Shown here piece after piece: positions 47,987 through 56,795 of a DNA stretch of 64,000 nucleotides. The DNA is from an uncultured SAR86 cluster bacterium (GTDB lineage Bacteria > Pseudomonadota > Gammaproteobacteria > Magnimaribacterales > AG-339-G14): NCBI GenBank assembly GCA_902526045.1, contig CABZJI010000004.1, positions 1 through 64,000 on the forward strand, read 5' to 3'. The translations under genes and the position numbers were made by a program. Position 1 is the first letter of the stretch. The number at the start of each line of letters is the position of its first letter. The notes under the pieces were generated by a model that saw only the letters and a list, made by a program, of their open reading frames with translations, searched no databases and was not told where the DNA came from.

Positions 47987-49180
47987 ATGAGAAACGTAGT
48001 TATAGTTGATAGTGTAAGGACTGGTCTAGCAAAGTCCTTTAGAGGGGGATTCAATCAAACAAGAGCAGACAACATGACTGCTCACTTAGTGAATGCACTC
48101 TTAGAAAGAAATCCATCACTCAAGCCAGATATGGTTGAGGACATGATTTTAGGATGCGGAGCACCTGAAGGTGCCCAAGGTCATAACATAGCAAGAAATG
48201 CCGCTGTTTTATCAAATCTTCCAATCGAGGTTGGTGGCACAACAGTAAATAGATACTGTTCATCTGGTTTACAAACTGTCGCAATGGCTGCAAACCAAGT
48301 TGCTAGTGGATTTTCTGACTGCATCTTGGCAGGAGGAGTAGAATCGATAAGTACAACTCAGGGCCAAACCAATATGCATATGTATGTAAACGAGAAGTTA
48401 GCTGAAGATGTGCCAGGTATCTACCATGCAATGGGCCAAACTGCTGAGTGTGTCGCTAAAAGATACAATGTAACTAGGGAAGCACAAGATGAGTATGCCT
48501 TATCTAGTCAGCAAAGAACTGCTGCAGCTCAAGAAGAAGGTTTTTATGATGATGAGATCATTCCAATGGATACAGTTATGAAGCTTGTCAACAAAGATAC
48601 TGGGGAAGAGAAAGATGTAGAAGTTACTGTCGATAGAGATGATTGTAATAGACCGGAAACTACCATGGAAGGTCTATCGTCTTTAAAGCCTGTTTTTGAT
48701 CCTGAAAATGGTTCTGTAACTGCTGGAAATTCCTCTCAGCTATCTGACGGTGCTTCTGTAACTTTAGTTATGAGTGAAGATAAAGCTAAGGAACTTGGCT
48801 TGGAACCTAAACTATATTTTAGAGGATTTACTGTAGTTGGTTGTCAGCCAGATGAAATGGGCATAGGTCCAGTTTATTCAATACCCAAGTTATTGAAATC
48901 AGCAAATCTATCTATTGAAGATATTGATTTATGGGAGCTCAATGAAGCTTTTGCTTCTCAAGTAGTTTATATAAGAGATACTCTTGGATTACCAACTGAA
49001 AAGCTTAATGTAAATGGCGGCTCCATTTCTATTGGCCATCCTTTTGGAATGACTGGCTCTAGACAAGTAGGACATGTCGCCAGAGAACTTAACAGACGTG
49101 ACGGCAAATACGGTATTGTTACCATGTGTGTTGGTGGCGGAATGGGTGCCACTGGTCTATTTGAAGCCTACAATTCTTAA
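47987..49180 (+). CDS. Acetyl-CoA C-acyltransferase (thiolase)
   Basis: A 397-residue thiolase. The nucleophile Cys lies in 'TTVNRYCSSGLQTVAMA', the second catalytic site in 'NVNGGSISIGHPFGMTGSRQ' with its His, and the final Cys in 'IVTMCVGGGMGATGLFE'. It may act in fatty-acid beta-oxidation or the condensation direction. I use the ATG at 47987 because AAGGAG (47976-47981) stands 5 nt upstream and the family begins at 'MRNVVIVDSVRTG'; the earlier in-frame ATG adds 13 unrelated residues. It ends in front of a strong terminator hairpin that overlaps the next gene. Confidence 0.93.
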   Translation: MRNVVIVDSVRTGLAKSFRGGFNQTRADNMTAHLVNALLERNPSLKPDMVEDMILGCGAPEGAQGHNIARNAAVLSNLPIEVGGTTVNRYCSSGLQTVAMAANQVASGFSDCILAGGVESISTTQGQTNMHMYVNEKLAEDVPGIYHAMGQTAECVAKRYNVTREAQDEYALSSQQRTAAAQEEGFYDDEIIPMDTVMKLVNKDTGEEKDVEVTVDRDDCNRPETTMEGLSSLKPVFDPENGSVTAGNSSQLSDGASVTLVMSEDKAKELGLEPKLYFRGFTVVGCQPDEMGIGPVYSIPKLLKSANLSIEDIDLWELNEAFASQVVYIRDTLGLPTEKLNVNGGSISIGHPFGMTGSRQVGHVARELNRRDGKYGIVTMCVGGGMGATGLFEAYNS

Positions 49181-49190
49181 TAAAATAATC

Positions 49191-49234
49191 AAATTCATCT
49201 ATCTGTAAATGTCACAGGTAGATGAATTTTTTTT
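49191..49234 (+). terminator. Intrinsic terminator overlapping the thiL start codon
   Basis: AAATTCATCTATCTGT (49191-49206) pairs with ACAGGTAGATGAATTT (49214-49229) as a 16-bp stem with one G-U pair. The stem is followed without a break by a T-tract (49227-49234, 8 Ts including the stem's last bases). The 7-nt loop 49207-49213 contains the thiL ATG (49209). It would stop transcription from the thiolase gene inside the first codons of thiL. Confidence 0.8.
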
Positions 49235-50156
49235 AATTGAAAAATATTTCAAAAATATTGGATCAAAATTTTTATCCAAAAAAAATTTTATTCTAGGTTC
49301 CGGGGATGATTCAGCTATTTTCAAGAGCACAAATAATCTTTGTTACTCGGTTGATCAAAATTATGAAAAAATTCATTTTCCAAAATACCTACCTCCTGAA
49401 TTCATAGCAACAAGATCGGTGCTTCGTTCTTTTAGCGACATATCGGCGATGGGAGCTAAACCTCTTTGGTTTAGCGTTGCACTTGCATGTGATTTTGATG
49501 AAAAATTCATAAAGGACTTCTCAAGAGGCTTAAATAAAGTATCAAATTTATTAAGCGTTCCTTTAATTGGTGGCGACTTAATAAAAACACATCAAAAGTC
49601 AGTGACTGTCTCGGTATCTGGAGAAACGAAAAAAAATAATCATCTTTCAAGATCTGGTGCCAAACATAATCAAAACATTTATCTAACTGGCGAATTGGGT
49701 CTTGCCAAAAAAGGTTTAGAAGAAATTAAAAAAAATTTTAATAAAAATATTTACAGAAACAAAAATGTAAGAAGATTTATTTTTCCTCAGCTGAGATTAG
49801 AAATTTCCAATAACATTTCACAGTTCGCTTCATCATGCATAGATGTTTCAGATGGATTCATTGCAGATCTAGAGAAAATTCTTATTCCAAGCAATCAAGG
49901 AGCATCAATTTATCTAGATGACATTCCTAGGGTTGATAAGTCATCTCTTGAAGATTTTACATTTGGAGATGACCTGGAATTGATTTTCACAGCAGATAAA
50001 AAATATCACAAAAAAATTATTAAACTTTCCGATAACGTCGGAATTAATATTAACTTGATTGGGCAAACTAAAAAAAATAGTGAAATTAAATACATCCTTA
50101 ATAATGACGAAGTAGAATTTCCAAGAAAGAAGGGTTGGAACCATGGAGAAAAATGA
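49209..50156 (+). CDS. thiL: Thiamine-monophosphate kinase
   Basis: A 315-residue enzyme that makes thiamine pyrophosphate from thiamine monophosphate. 'EFFLIEKYFKNIGSKFL' matches the usual 'EF.LI..YF' N-terminus, so the ATG at 49209 is the likely start. 'LGSGDDSAIF', 'SFSDISAMGAKPLWFSVAL' and 'LIGGDLIKT' are typical Mg-ATP residues, and 'CIDVSDGFIADLEKI' follows. No Shine-Dalgarno sequence is visible. Codons 2-9 are part of a terminator hairpin and its U-tract, so expression must depend on readthrough or on a promoter within the upstream gene's end. It overlaps pgpA by 14 bp. Confidence 0.93.
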   Translation: MSQVDEFFLIEKYFKNIGSKFLSKKNFILGSGDDSAIFKSTNNLCYSVDQNYEKIHFPKYLPPEFIATRSVLRSFSDISAMGAKPLWFSVALACDFDEKFIKDFSRGLNKVSNLLSVPLIGGDLIKTHQKSVTVSVSGETKKNNHLSRSGAKHNQNIYLTGELGLAKKGLEEIKKNFNKNIYRNKNVRRFIFPQLRLEISNNISQFASSCIDVSDGFIADLEKILIPSNQGASIYLDDIPRVDKSSLEDFTFGDDLELIFTADKKYHKKIIKLSDNVGININLIGQTKKNSEIKYILNNDEVEFPRKKGWNHGEK

Positions 50157-50634
50157 TTTTCCTAACACAAAGAATATTTTCCACTTTATTGCTATAGGTT
50201 TTGGATCAGGACTAATTAGAATTGCTCCAGGAACTTGGGGATCCACTGTAGCCTTAATTTTATTTATTGTTGCTGAAGTTTTTATAGATGATCTATTACA
50301 TCTGTTTATCTTGACAACTTCCTTATTAATAATATTTTTGATTTCATGCATACTTGCCTCGAGAGATGCAGATATAAAGGATGACTCAAGAATAGTTTCC
50401 GATGAAATGGGCGGAATGCTGCTCACCTTATTCATGGTGAGTTTAATTTCAGACGAAACCTTTGATTATTTTGTAGGTTTTGCACTTTTTAGAGCTTTTG
50501 ACATAGTCAAGCCCTGGCCTATTTCTTACGTAGATCAAAATTTAAAAAATGGATTTGGAGTTTTCTTAGATGATTTGATTGCAGGATTATTGAGTTTTCT
50601 TGTGTTTTTTTGTTTTTATTTTTTACTTAATTAA
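50143..50634 (+). CDS. pgpA: Phosphatidylglycerophosphatase A
   Basis: A 163-residue inner-membrane phosphatase that dephosphorylates phosphatidylglycerophosphate in phosphatidylglycerol synthesis. It has about four hydrophobic segments. 'IAPGTWGSTVAL' near residue 25 and 'VSDEMGGMLLTL' and 'RAFDIVKPWPISYVDQNLKNGFGVFLDDLIAGL' are conserved in PgpA. The gene is coupled to thiL by a 14-bp overlap. It is convergent with dxs and the two coding regions overlap by 12 bp. Confidence 0.93.
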   Translation: MEKNDFPNTKNIFHFIAIGFGSGLIRIAPGTWGSTVALILFIVAEVFIDDLLHLFILTTSLLIIFLISCILASRDADIKDDSRIVSDEMGGMLLTLFMVSLISDETFDYFVGFALFRAFDIVKPWPISYVDQNLKNGFGVFLDDLIAGLLSFLVFFCFYFLLN

Positions 50635-52491
50635 TTTCTCTTTAATTTTCTTCACTATTTTATCTCTATCTAATTGATAGTCTTCTTTCTGTTCAGATAT
50701 GCTTCCGATCGATGGGAAATGATCAGAAATTCCAAAATTCATTATTTTAACTTTAATATCTTCTTGTGTAATAAATTCATTTATCGCTGAACCGGCACCC
50801 CCAGCAACTACATTATCTTCAAGAGTCACAAGCAAATCAGAGTGATTTGCGCACTTTATAATGCATTCAGCGTCTAACGGTTTAACAAATCTCATATCAA
50901 TCAAATTAGCATCTAAATCTTCACTTATTTCATCTGAGAGTGACAGCATAGAACCAAAAGTAAAGATAGAAATTTTATTCTTCTCGGAAAATTTAATTTC
51001 TTTCGATTTTCCAATCTCAATTTCTTCAAATTCATTAGGAAGATCTGTTCCTAATCCAAAGCCTTTGGGATATCTAACTGCAGCCGGGCCTTTAAACTTA
51101 TAACCAGTTTCCAACAGCCTCCAACATTCTTCTTCAGAAGAGGGAGTCATAATAATCAAGTTAGGAATACACCTCATGAAGGATAAATCAAATATCCCAG
51201 AATGCGTTGCTCCGTCTTCACCAACTAATCCAGCTCTATCTATAGCAATTAAAAGATCAAGCTTTTGAATTGCTACATCATGGATTAATTGATCATATGC
51301 CCTTTGTAAAAAGGTAGAGTATATAGCCAGAACAGGTTTTTTCCCTTCGCAGGCAAGTCCAGCAGCAAAAGTCATAGCATGTTGTTCAGCGATAGCCACA
51401 TCATAGAAACGCGATGGGAATTTATCCGCAAATTCAACCATCCCTGAGCCCTCTTTCATAGCAGGAGTAATTGCAACAAGGGAAGAATCAACATTTGCTT
51501 TTGAAGATAGCCAAGAACCAAAAACATCTGAATATTTCATGCCAACATTTCTCTCCTTTGATGAATTTGGATTTTCCATTTTTGTGATTGCATGGAATCC
51601 AATTGGATCGTCCTCTGCGGATTTAAATCCTTTTCCTTTTTTAGTAATTAAATGAAGAAGCTTAGGACCTGAGGTATCGTTAAGGTTTCTTAAAGTTCTT
51701 ATTATTTCTTTGACGTTATGCCCATCCATGGGTCCAACATAGTTAAAGCCAAGTTCTTCGAATAAAGTTCCTGGTGCAACCATTCCTTTGATATGCTCTT
51801 CAGCTTTACTAGCAAATTTTCTTGCAGAAGGGATCAATCTCAGCGCCATTTTTCCTCCCTCTCTTATCTGCGTATACCATCGACTCGACCAAATTCTTGC
51901 TAGGTAATTAGATAGCCCACCAATATTTTTCGAAATCGACATATTGTTATCATTTAGGACAACCAATAAATCTTTATTAAGATTGCCTGAATGACTCAAG
52001 GCTTCAAACGCCATACCAGCAGTTAATGCGCCGTCGCCTATAACTGCTATAGCTTTTTCATTTGAACCTACTGTCATTCCTAAAGCTGCGCTGATAGAAG
52101 TGCTTGAATGACCTACCCCGAAAGTATCAAAGATGCTTTCCTCTCTTGAGGGGAAGGGATGTAAACCATCTTTTTGTCGCATAGATGACATCAAGCTTTT
52201 TCTCCCCGTAATAATTTTATGAGGATAGGTCTGATGACCAACATCCCAAACTATCTTATCTTTAGGAGAATCGAAGACATAATGAAGAGCAACTGTAAGC
52301 TCCACAACACCTAAACCAGCACCGAAATGTCCACCCGTCTGTCCAACCGAGTATAAGAGAAATTCTCTAAGTTGATCACAGAAATCTCCTAATTGACTTT
52401 CTTTTAGCTGTTTTAAGTCTGAAGGTGAATTTACTTTATCTAGTAAAGGTGTTTCAGGACATTTATCTGGAATGGAATCAAATACTTTCAC
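50623..52491 (-). CDS. dxs: 1-deoxy-D-xylulose-5-phosphate synthase
   Basis: A 622-residue thiamine-diphosphate enzyme, first step of the MEP isoprenoid pathway. 'GHQTYPHKIITGR', 'FGVGHSSTSISAALGM', the ThDP-binding 'IGDGALTAGMAFEALSH' through 'NDNNMSISKN', 'AIAEQHAMTFAAGLA' and 'GEDGATHSGIFDL' are in normal order. The length is usual. It is the last gene of a run xseB-ispA-dxs with 6 bp from ispA, as in many gammaproteobacteria. A second copy of the thiamine link is thiL, which supplies its cofactor from the adjacent unit. Confidence 0.96.
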   Translation of the reverse strand: MKVFDSIPDKCPETPLLDKVNSPSDLKQLKESQLGDFCDQLREFLLYSVGQTGGHFGAGLGVVELTVALHYVFDSPKDKIVWDVGHQTYPHKIITGRKSLMSSMRQKDGLHPFPSREESIFDTFGVGHSSTSISAALGMTVGSNEKAIAVIGDGALTAGMAFEALSHSGNLNKDLLVVLNDNNMSISKNIGGLSNYLARIWSSRWYTQIREGGKMALRLIPSARKFASKAEEHIKGMVAPGTLFEELGFNYVGPMDGHNVKEIIRTLRNLNDTSGPKLLHLITKKGKGFKSAEDDPIGFHAITKMENPNSSKERNVGMKYSDVFGSWLSSKANVDSSLVAITPAMKEGSGMVEFADKFPSRFYDVAIAEQHAMTFAAGLACEGKKPVLAIYSTFLQRAYDQLIHDVAIQKLDLLIAIDRAGLVGEDGATHSGIFDLSFMRCIPNLIIMTPSSEEECWRLLETGYKFKGPAAVRYPKGFGLGTDLPNEFEEIEIGKSKEIKFSEKNKISIFTFGSMLSLSDEISEDLDANLIDMRFVKPLDAECIIKCANHSDLLVTLEDNVVAGGAGSAINEFITQEDIKVKIMNFGISDHFPSIGSISEQKEDYQLDRDKIVKKIKEKLIK

Positions 52492-52497
52492 TCTATT

Positions 52498-53391
52498 TTA
52501 ATTTGTTCTCTCAACTATGAATTTTGATAATTTAATCAGCTTTTGAGTATTGTAAGGGAGAGATTTTAAACACTGAATAGCTTCATTGCACAAGGATTCG
52601 GCTCTTGAAAGGGATTCTTCAATTCCAATTAATTTTGGGTAAGTATTTTTTTTTAAACTTTCGTCGGAATGTACTGGTTTTCCAAGGACTTCTGTTGATG
52701 AGGTGCAATCTAAAATATCATCTTTTATCTGAAAAGCTAGACCAATACACTCTGCATACCTAATGAATGCTTGCATATCATTTTCAGGTAAATCTTCCTT
52801 CAAAAGACAAGTGGCATGAACGCAGGCAGAAATTAATTTGCCTGTCTTTAGGACGTGAATCATATCCAGTTCTTCAAGAGAGATATCTATATTTTCTGAT
52901 TTAATGTCTCTATTTTGTCCTTCTACCATTCCAAAAGGTCCGCAGGCTTTTGAAAAAATACTGATAATTTTAATCTTGGTTTCAGCAGATAAATTAGGAT
53001 CATCAATGTCAGTAATTATTTCCAATGCCAAAGGTTGGATAGCATCACCAGCAAGAATAGCTGATGCCTCGCCAAATTTTATGTGACAAGAAGGTTTACC
53101 TCTTCTTAAATCATCATTGTCCATGGCAGGCAGATCATCATGGATCAAAGAGTAAGAATGAATTAGCTCTCCAGATGCTGCCATAGCATCAATGCTTTCA
53201 TCTTTGAGATTTAAATTAAGGGAATCTGCAACAAGATATATTAGTTGCGGCCTGATCCTTTTTCCGCCATCCAGAACAGAATAATGTATAGCCTCTGTAA
53301 TATTTGAAAAATCTCTTGCGGGTAAGGCTTTATTTAAAGCCTTCTCAATTCTTTTTTGATTTTTTTCCAGAAAAGAGAAATCATCAATCAT
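52498..53391 (-). CDS. ispA: Geranyl/farnesyl diphosphate synthase
   Basis: About 297 residues; it condenses IPP with DMAPP and GPP to FPP. The first Asp-rich motif is 'LIHDDLPAMDND' and the second 'FQIKDDILD'. 'GGKRIRPQLIYL' and 'KTGKLI' are also conserved. The earliest in-frame ATG (53460) would overlap most of the 3' end of xseB, so I choose 53391 (MIDDFSFLEKNQ), which overlaps xseB by 8 bp. It is followed by dxs. Confidence 0.94.
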   Translation of the reverse strand: MIDDFSFLEKNQKRIEKALNKALPARDFSNITEAIHYSVLDGGKRIRPQLIYLVADSLNLNLKDESIDAMAASGELIHSYSLIHDDLPAMDNDDLRRGKPSCHIKFGEASAILAGDAIQPLALEIITDIDDPNLSAETKIKIISIFSKACGPFGMVEGQNRDIKSENIDISLEELDMIHVLKTGKLISACVHATCLLKEDLPENDMQAFIRYAECIGLAFQIKDDILDCTSSTEVLGKPVHSDESLKKNTYPKLIGIEESLSRAESLCNEAIQCLKSLPYNTQKLIKLSKFIVERTN

Positions 53392-53626
53392 TCGATATAT
53401 CCTCAAAAGAAACATCTTCTCCTTCTTTAGAGGATAATTTTTTAATTTTAAGCTCAGCATCTGAAAGCATCTTTTGACAAGCCTTGGTTAAAGATATGCC
53501 TTTCTCATAAGCTTTAATCGAATCTTCTAAGGATAAGTTTCCTTCTTCTAAGCTCTCTATAATTTTTTCTATCTCGCTGAGAGTTGATTCAAAATTGAGA
53601 GATTTTTTTTTATCGCTGTTGGACAT
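53384..53626 (-). CDS. xseB: Exodeoxyribonuclease VII small subunit
   Basis: An 80-residue helical protein with the signature 'FESTLSEIEKIIESLEEGNLSLEDSIKAYEKGISL'. It binds XseA to form exonuclease VII. The length fits the family. The gene overlaps the RND transporter by 17 bp upstream and ispA by 8 bp downstream, which places a DNA-repair subunit, isoprenoid enzymes and an efflux pump on one likely transcript. Confidence 0.94.
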   Translation of the reverse strand: MSNSDKKKSLNFESTLSEIEKIIESLEEGNLSLEDSIKAYEKGISLTKACQKMLSDAELKIKKLSSKEGEDVSFEDISND

Positions 53627-56600
53627 TTGTTTTATTAGTAATTATTTCAAATTTTGAAAAAATTTCCTTCAATCTTGAAGGTAGAATTAACCAGGCTGGC
53701 GTCACAAAAAGGGTAAGTATTGTTGCAAAGGACAATCCCCAAACCAGACCAAATGCTAAAGGTTGCCAATAAACCGCCACTCTTCCACCCAATCCAATTT
53801 CTCTTGAAATAAAATCAACACCAATGCTGCTTGCAAGGGGTAATAATCCTACCACCGTGGTAAAAGAAGTAAGAAACACAGGCCTTAACCTCTGAGCACA
53901 AGTTCTGATTAGAATATCTTTTTCTTTCAAATTAATTGAGTTGCGTTTTAGAACATTGTAAGTATCAACCAAAACTATGTTGTTATTAACAACTATTCCT
54001 GCCAAAGCCACAACAGATAGTCCTGTGAAAAGAACACTGGTGATTGATTGGGTTAAGAATAGGCCAAGTTGAACGCCAGCAGTTGATAATATAATTGCAA
54101 AAACAATTACGAATGCTTGATAAAAGCTATTAAGCTGAGTAACTAGTAGCATAGCCATTAAGAAAATAGAGATTATCCCAGCCAAGGCAAAAAAAGATGC
54201 TGCATCTTCAACTTCTTCTTGCTCTCCTCCAAAAATAAAATTAATATTTTGAAATTCAACATTTTCATCAATCCATTCATTTATTTGTTGGATTACCAAA
54301 GAGGGCACGGCGTTTTCAAGATAATCTGCTGTGACAGTAAAAGCTCTCTCCCCATCGACTCTTCTTATAGATGGAACATCAAATTGAGGAATTATCTCAA
54401 CAAAACTACTTAATGGCATTAATCCTTGTCTTGTTGGAATATTTAATTGACCCAATTGATTTATTCGTCTCTCGGACTCTGGATATCTGACTCTAATTTC
54501 TACTTCATCATCAACATCTTCAGGCCTATATTCGCCTAACTTAAGTCCGTTTGTAAGAAATTGAACAGCTGCACCTATCTCAGTTGTTGAAACACCAAAT
54601 AAAGATGCCTTTTCCTTATCTATATCTATAGACCATTCAATTTTTCTAACTGGAATGGTAGTTTTAACGTTATCAACGCCTTCAATAGAATTTTTCATGA
54701 ATTCTTCTAAGGCAATAGTAGCTTCGTAAACAACTTGCGAATTTCTTCCAGACACATCAATTTCAATTGGAGAGTTGACTGGTGGGCCACCTTCCTCCCT
54801 TCTTATGACGAATTTTAATCCTGGAAAGTCTTTTTCCATATCTCTCAAACTATCTAAGACTTCATATCCATCTCTTCCGTCTGGCAAGATATCCTCCTTC
54901 AAGAATGGCAATTCAACCAAAAAGCCACCGATACCATCAGAAGAACCTCTGCTTCGGGGATCTCCAACTGACTCTCCCTTGGTATACATTGAAAGTCTAA
55001 GAATTTCAGGTATTTTTACCATCCTATCCTCAACCTCTTCCATCAAGTCCAATCTTTCAGAAGCATTCAAGTTTCCTCTTGCTTCAATATTTACGCTCAA
55101 AAAAGTAGGTTCTCCATCAACGAAAAAAGTAGAGCCAGCACCATGACGTCCTTGAAGTAAAAAAATTGTGTAAACCAGAAGTATAGTAAAAAATAAAACT
55201 TGAAGAGGTCTTTCAAGAATAAAACTGAGAGATCTCGCATAAGTTCCTGTAATTCCAGGAAGCTCTGTCGGGTCTCCATTTTCTAGTTTTGAAGTATTTT
55301 GAATAGATTGTTGGCTTCGATTACCAATGCTCCCAAATAAAGATCCTACTGCTGGTGTAAAAAGGAGTGCATATAGAAGAGAACCTCCTAAAACCGCGAA
55401 GACTGTCACAATTAAAGTTCTCAAAAAAGAGCCAGATAAAGAATCCCAAAATAATAAAGGGAAAAAGGCGGCAAGCGTTGTTAGATTAGAAGCTATTACT
55501 GGCCAAAACATTCTTCTAGCAGCCAGTTTGTAAGCAGTGGTTTTATCAAGTCCTTCGGCCATTTTTCGGTCTGCGAATTCGATTACAACTACTGCTCCAT
55601 CTATCAACATGCCTAGAGAAATTAAAATACCAAAACAAACTAAAAAATTAAACGAGGTACCATAAGCATTCAAAATAATCATCCCGAAAAAAAAGCATAA
55701 CGGTATTGCAGCTCCTACCATCAAAGAAGATCGTATACCCATAGTTGCCAGAGCAACTGCCATCACCAAAACAAGAGCAGTAATCACATTTCCCATAAGC
55801 TCCTTCAACATCACTGTATTCCAAGCAGTTCTATCTTCAGTTACTACTATTTCAAGAGAAGGGGGGTAACGTTCAGCTTTTTCTGATAAAAGGCTATTTA
55901 TTAATTTAACAGCATCTAGTTCATTAGCATCTGTTTTTTTTACAATTTCAACTGAGACCGTATTTTTTCCATTAACCTTTGCATAACTTTGTTGATCTTT
56001 AAAAGACCTTCTAATGGAGGCAACGTCTTCAATTCTGATTACAGCGTTATCTCTCTTTATTAATGGTATTTTTCTTACATCGTTGACTTCCTCAAAAATA
56101 GAGGGAACTTTTACTGCAAATGAACCGGTGCCAGTATTAATTATGCCAGCAGGAATGACTCTATTATTTTGTGAAATGGCGTTGTAAAAATCTTGAGCAG
56201 TTATTCCAAAACTTTCCAGTCTGGTTCTATCAACTTCTACTTCTAATAAATCTTCAGGAACTCCAACAACATTTGCTTCCAAAACCAGAGGTATCGCTTC
56301 GATGTCTGATTGTAAATCTTTAGCGATAAAATTAAGTTCTCTTTTAGAGAGTTCATTAGAAACAAGATTTACTCTCATTATTGGCACAAGTGCAAAGTTA
56401 AAGTTACTGACCATAGGTTCTTCAGCCTCTGAAGGTAACTTGAATGCAATTTCGTCTACCGCATCTCTTATACTGGTTTTAGCTAAATCAGGATCAAAAT
56501 CATTTGGAAATTCAACTACAACTGTAGAAAAATCAAGTCTACTGTAAGATTGAACGCCTTGAACATCCTCAACAGTTAAGAGTCTTTTTTCAATAGGTCT

Positions 56601-56795
56601 AGATATTAACCTTTCAGCATCCTCGGAAGAGACTCCCTCATAGAAAGTGGAGACAATTACAAAAGGAACATCTATATCAGGTTCCGAAGCATTGGGGATT
56701 TGACTGTATGAATACATTCCTAGTGTTAAAACAAGGAACATCATTGTTAAAGTAGTTCTGTAGCGATCTACAAAAAAATCAATTAATCCTTTCAT
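53610..56795 (-). CDS. RND-family efflux transporter, inner-membrane subunit
   Basis: A 1061-residue AcrB/HAE-type proton-driven pump. The N-terminal helix leads into 'VIVSTFYEGVSSEDAERLISRPIEKRL', the usual start of the first periplasmic domain. The proton-relay region is 'GMLIDGAVVVIEF' with Asp399; the usual neighbouring second Asp is Gly, as in a subset of the family. 'GIVVNNNIVLVDTYN' forms the second half. It has 12 predicted membrane segments and a duplicated domain. It is preceded by its adaptor gene (17-bp overlap). No outer-membrane TolC-like gene is in the window. Confidence 0.92.
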   Translation of the reverse strand: MKGLIDFFVDRYRTTLTMMFLVLTLGMYSYSQIPNASEPDIDVPFVIVSTFYEGVSSEDAERLISRPIEKRLLTVEDVQGVQSYSRLDFSTVVVEFPNDFDPDLAKTSIRDAVDEIAFKLPSEAEEPMVSNFNFALVPIMRVNLVSNELSKRELNFIAKDLQSDIEAIPLVLEANVVGVPEDLLEVEVDRTRLESFGITAQDFYNAISQNNRVIPAGIINTGTGSFAVKVPSIFEEVNDVRKIPLIKRDNAVIRIEDVASIRRSFKDQQSYAKVNGKNTVSVEIVKKTDANELDAVKLINSLLSEKAERYPPSLEIVVTEDRTAWNTVMLKELMGNVITALVLVMAVALATMGIRSSLMVGAAIPLCFFFGMIILNAYGTSFNFLVCFGILISLGMLIDGAVVVIEFADRKMAEGLDKTTAYKLAARRMFWPVIASNLTTLAAFFPLLFWDSLSGSFLRTLIVTVFAVLGGSLLYALLFTPAVGSLFGSIGNRSQQSIQNTSKLENGDPTELPGITGTYARSLSFILERPLQVLFFTILLVYTIFLLQGRHGAGSTFFVDGEPTFLSVNIEARGNLNASERLDLMEEVEDRMVKIPEILRLSMYTKGESVGDPRSRGSSDGIGGFLVELPFLKEDILPDGRDGYEVLDSLRDMEKDFPGLKFVIRREEGGPPVNSPIEIDVSGRNSQVVYEATIALEEFMKNSIEGVDNVKTTIPVRKIEWSIDIDKEKASLFGVSTTEIGAAVQFLTNGLKLGEYRPEDVDDEVEIRVRYPESERRINQLGQLNIPTRQGLMPLSSFVEIIPQFDVPSIRRVDGERAFTVTADYLENAVPSLVIQQINEWIDENVEFQNINFIFGGEQEEVEDAASFFALAGIISIFLMAMLLVTQLNSFYQAFVIVFAIILSTAGVQLGLFLTQSITSVLFTGLSVVALAGIVVNNNIVLVDTYNVLKRNSINLKEKDILIRTCAQRLRPVFLTSFTTVVGLLPLASSIGVDFISREIGLGGRVAVYWQPLAFGLVWGLSFATILTLFVTPAWLILPSRLKEIFSKFEIITNKTNVQQR

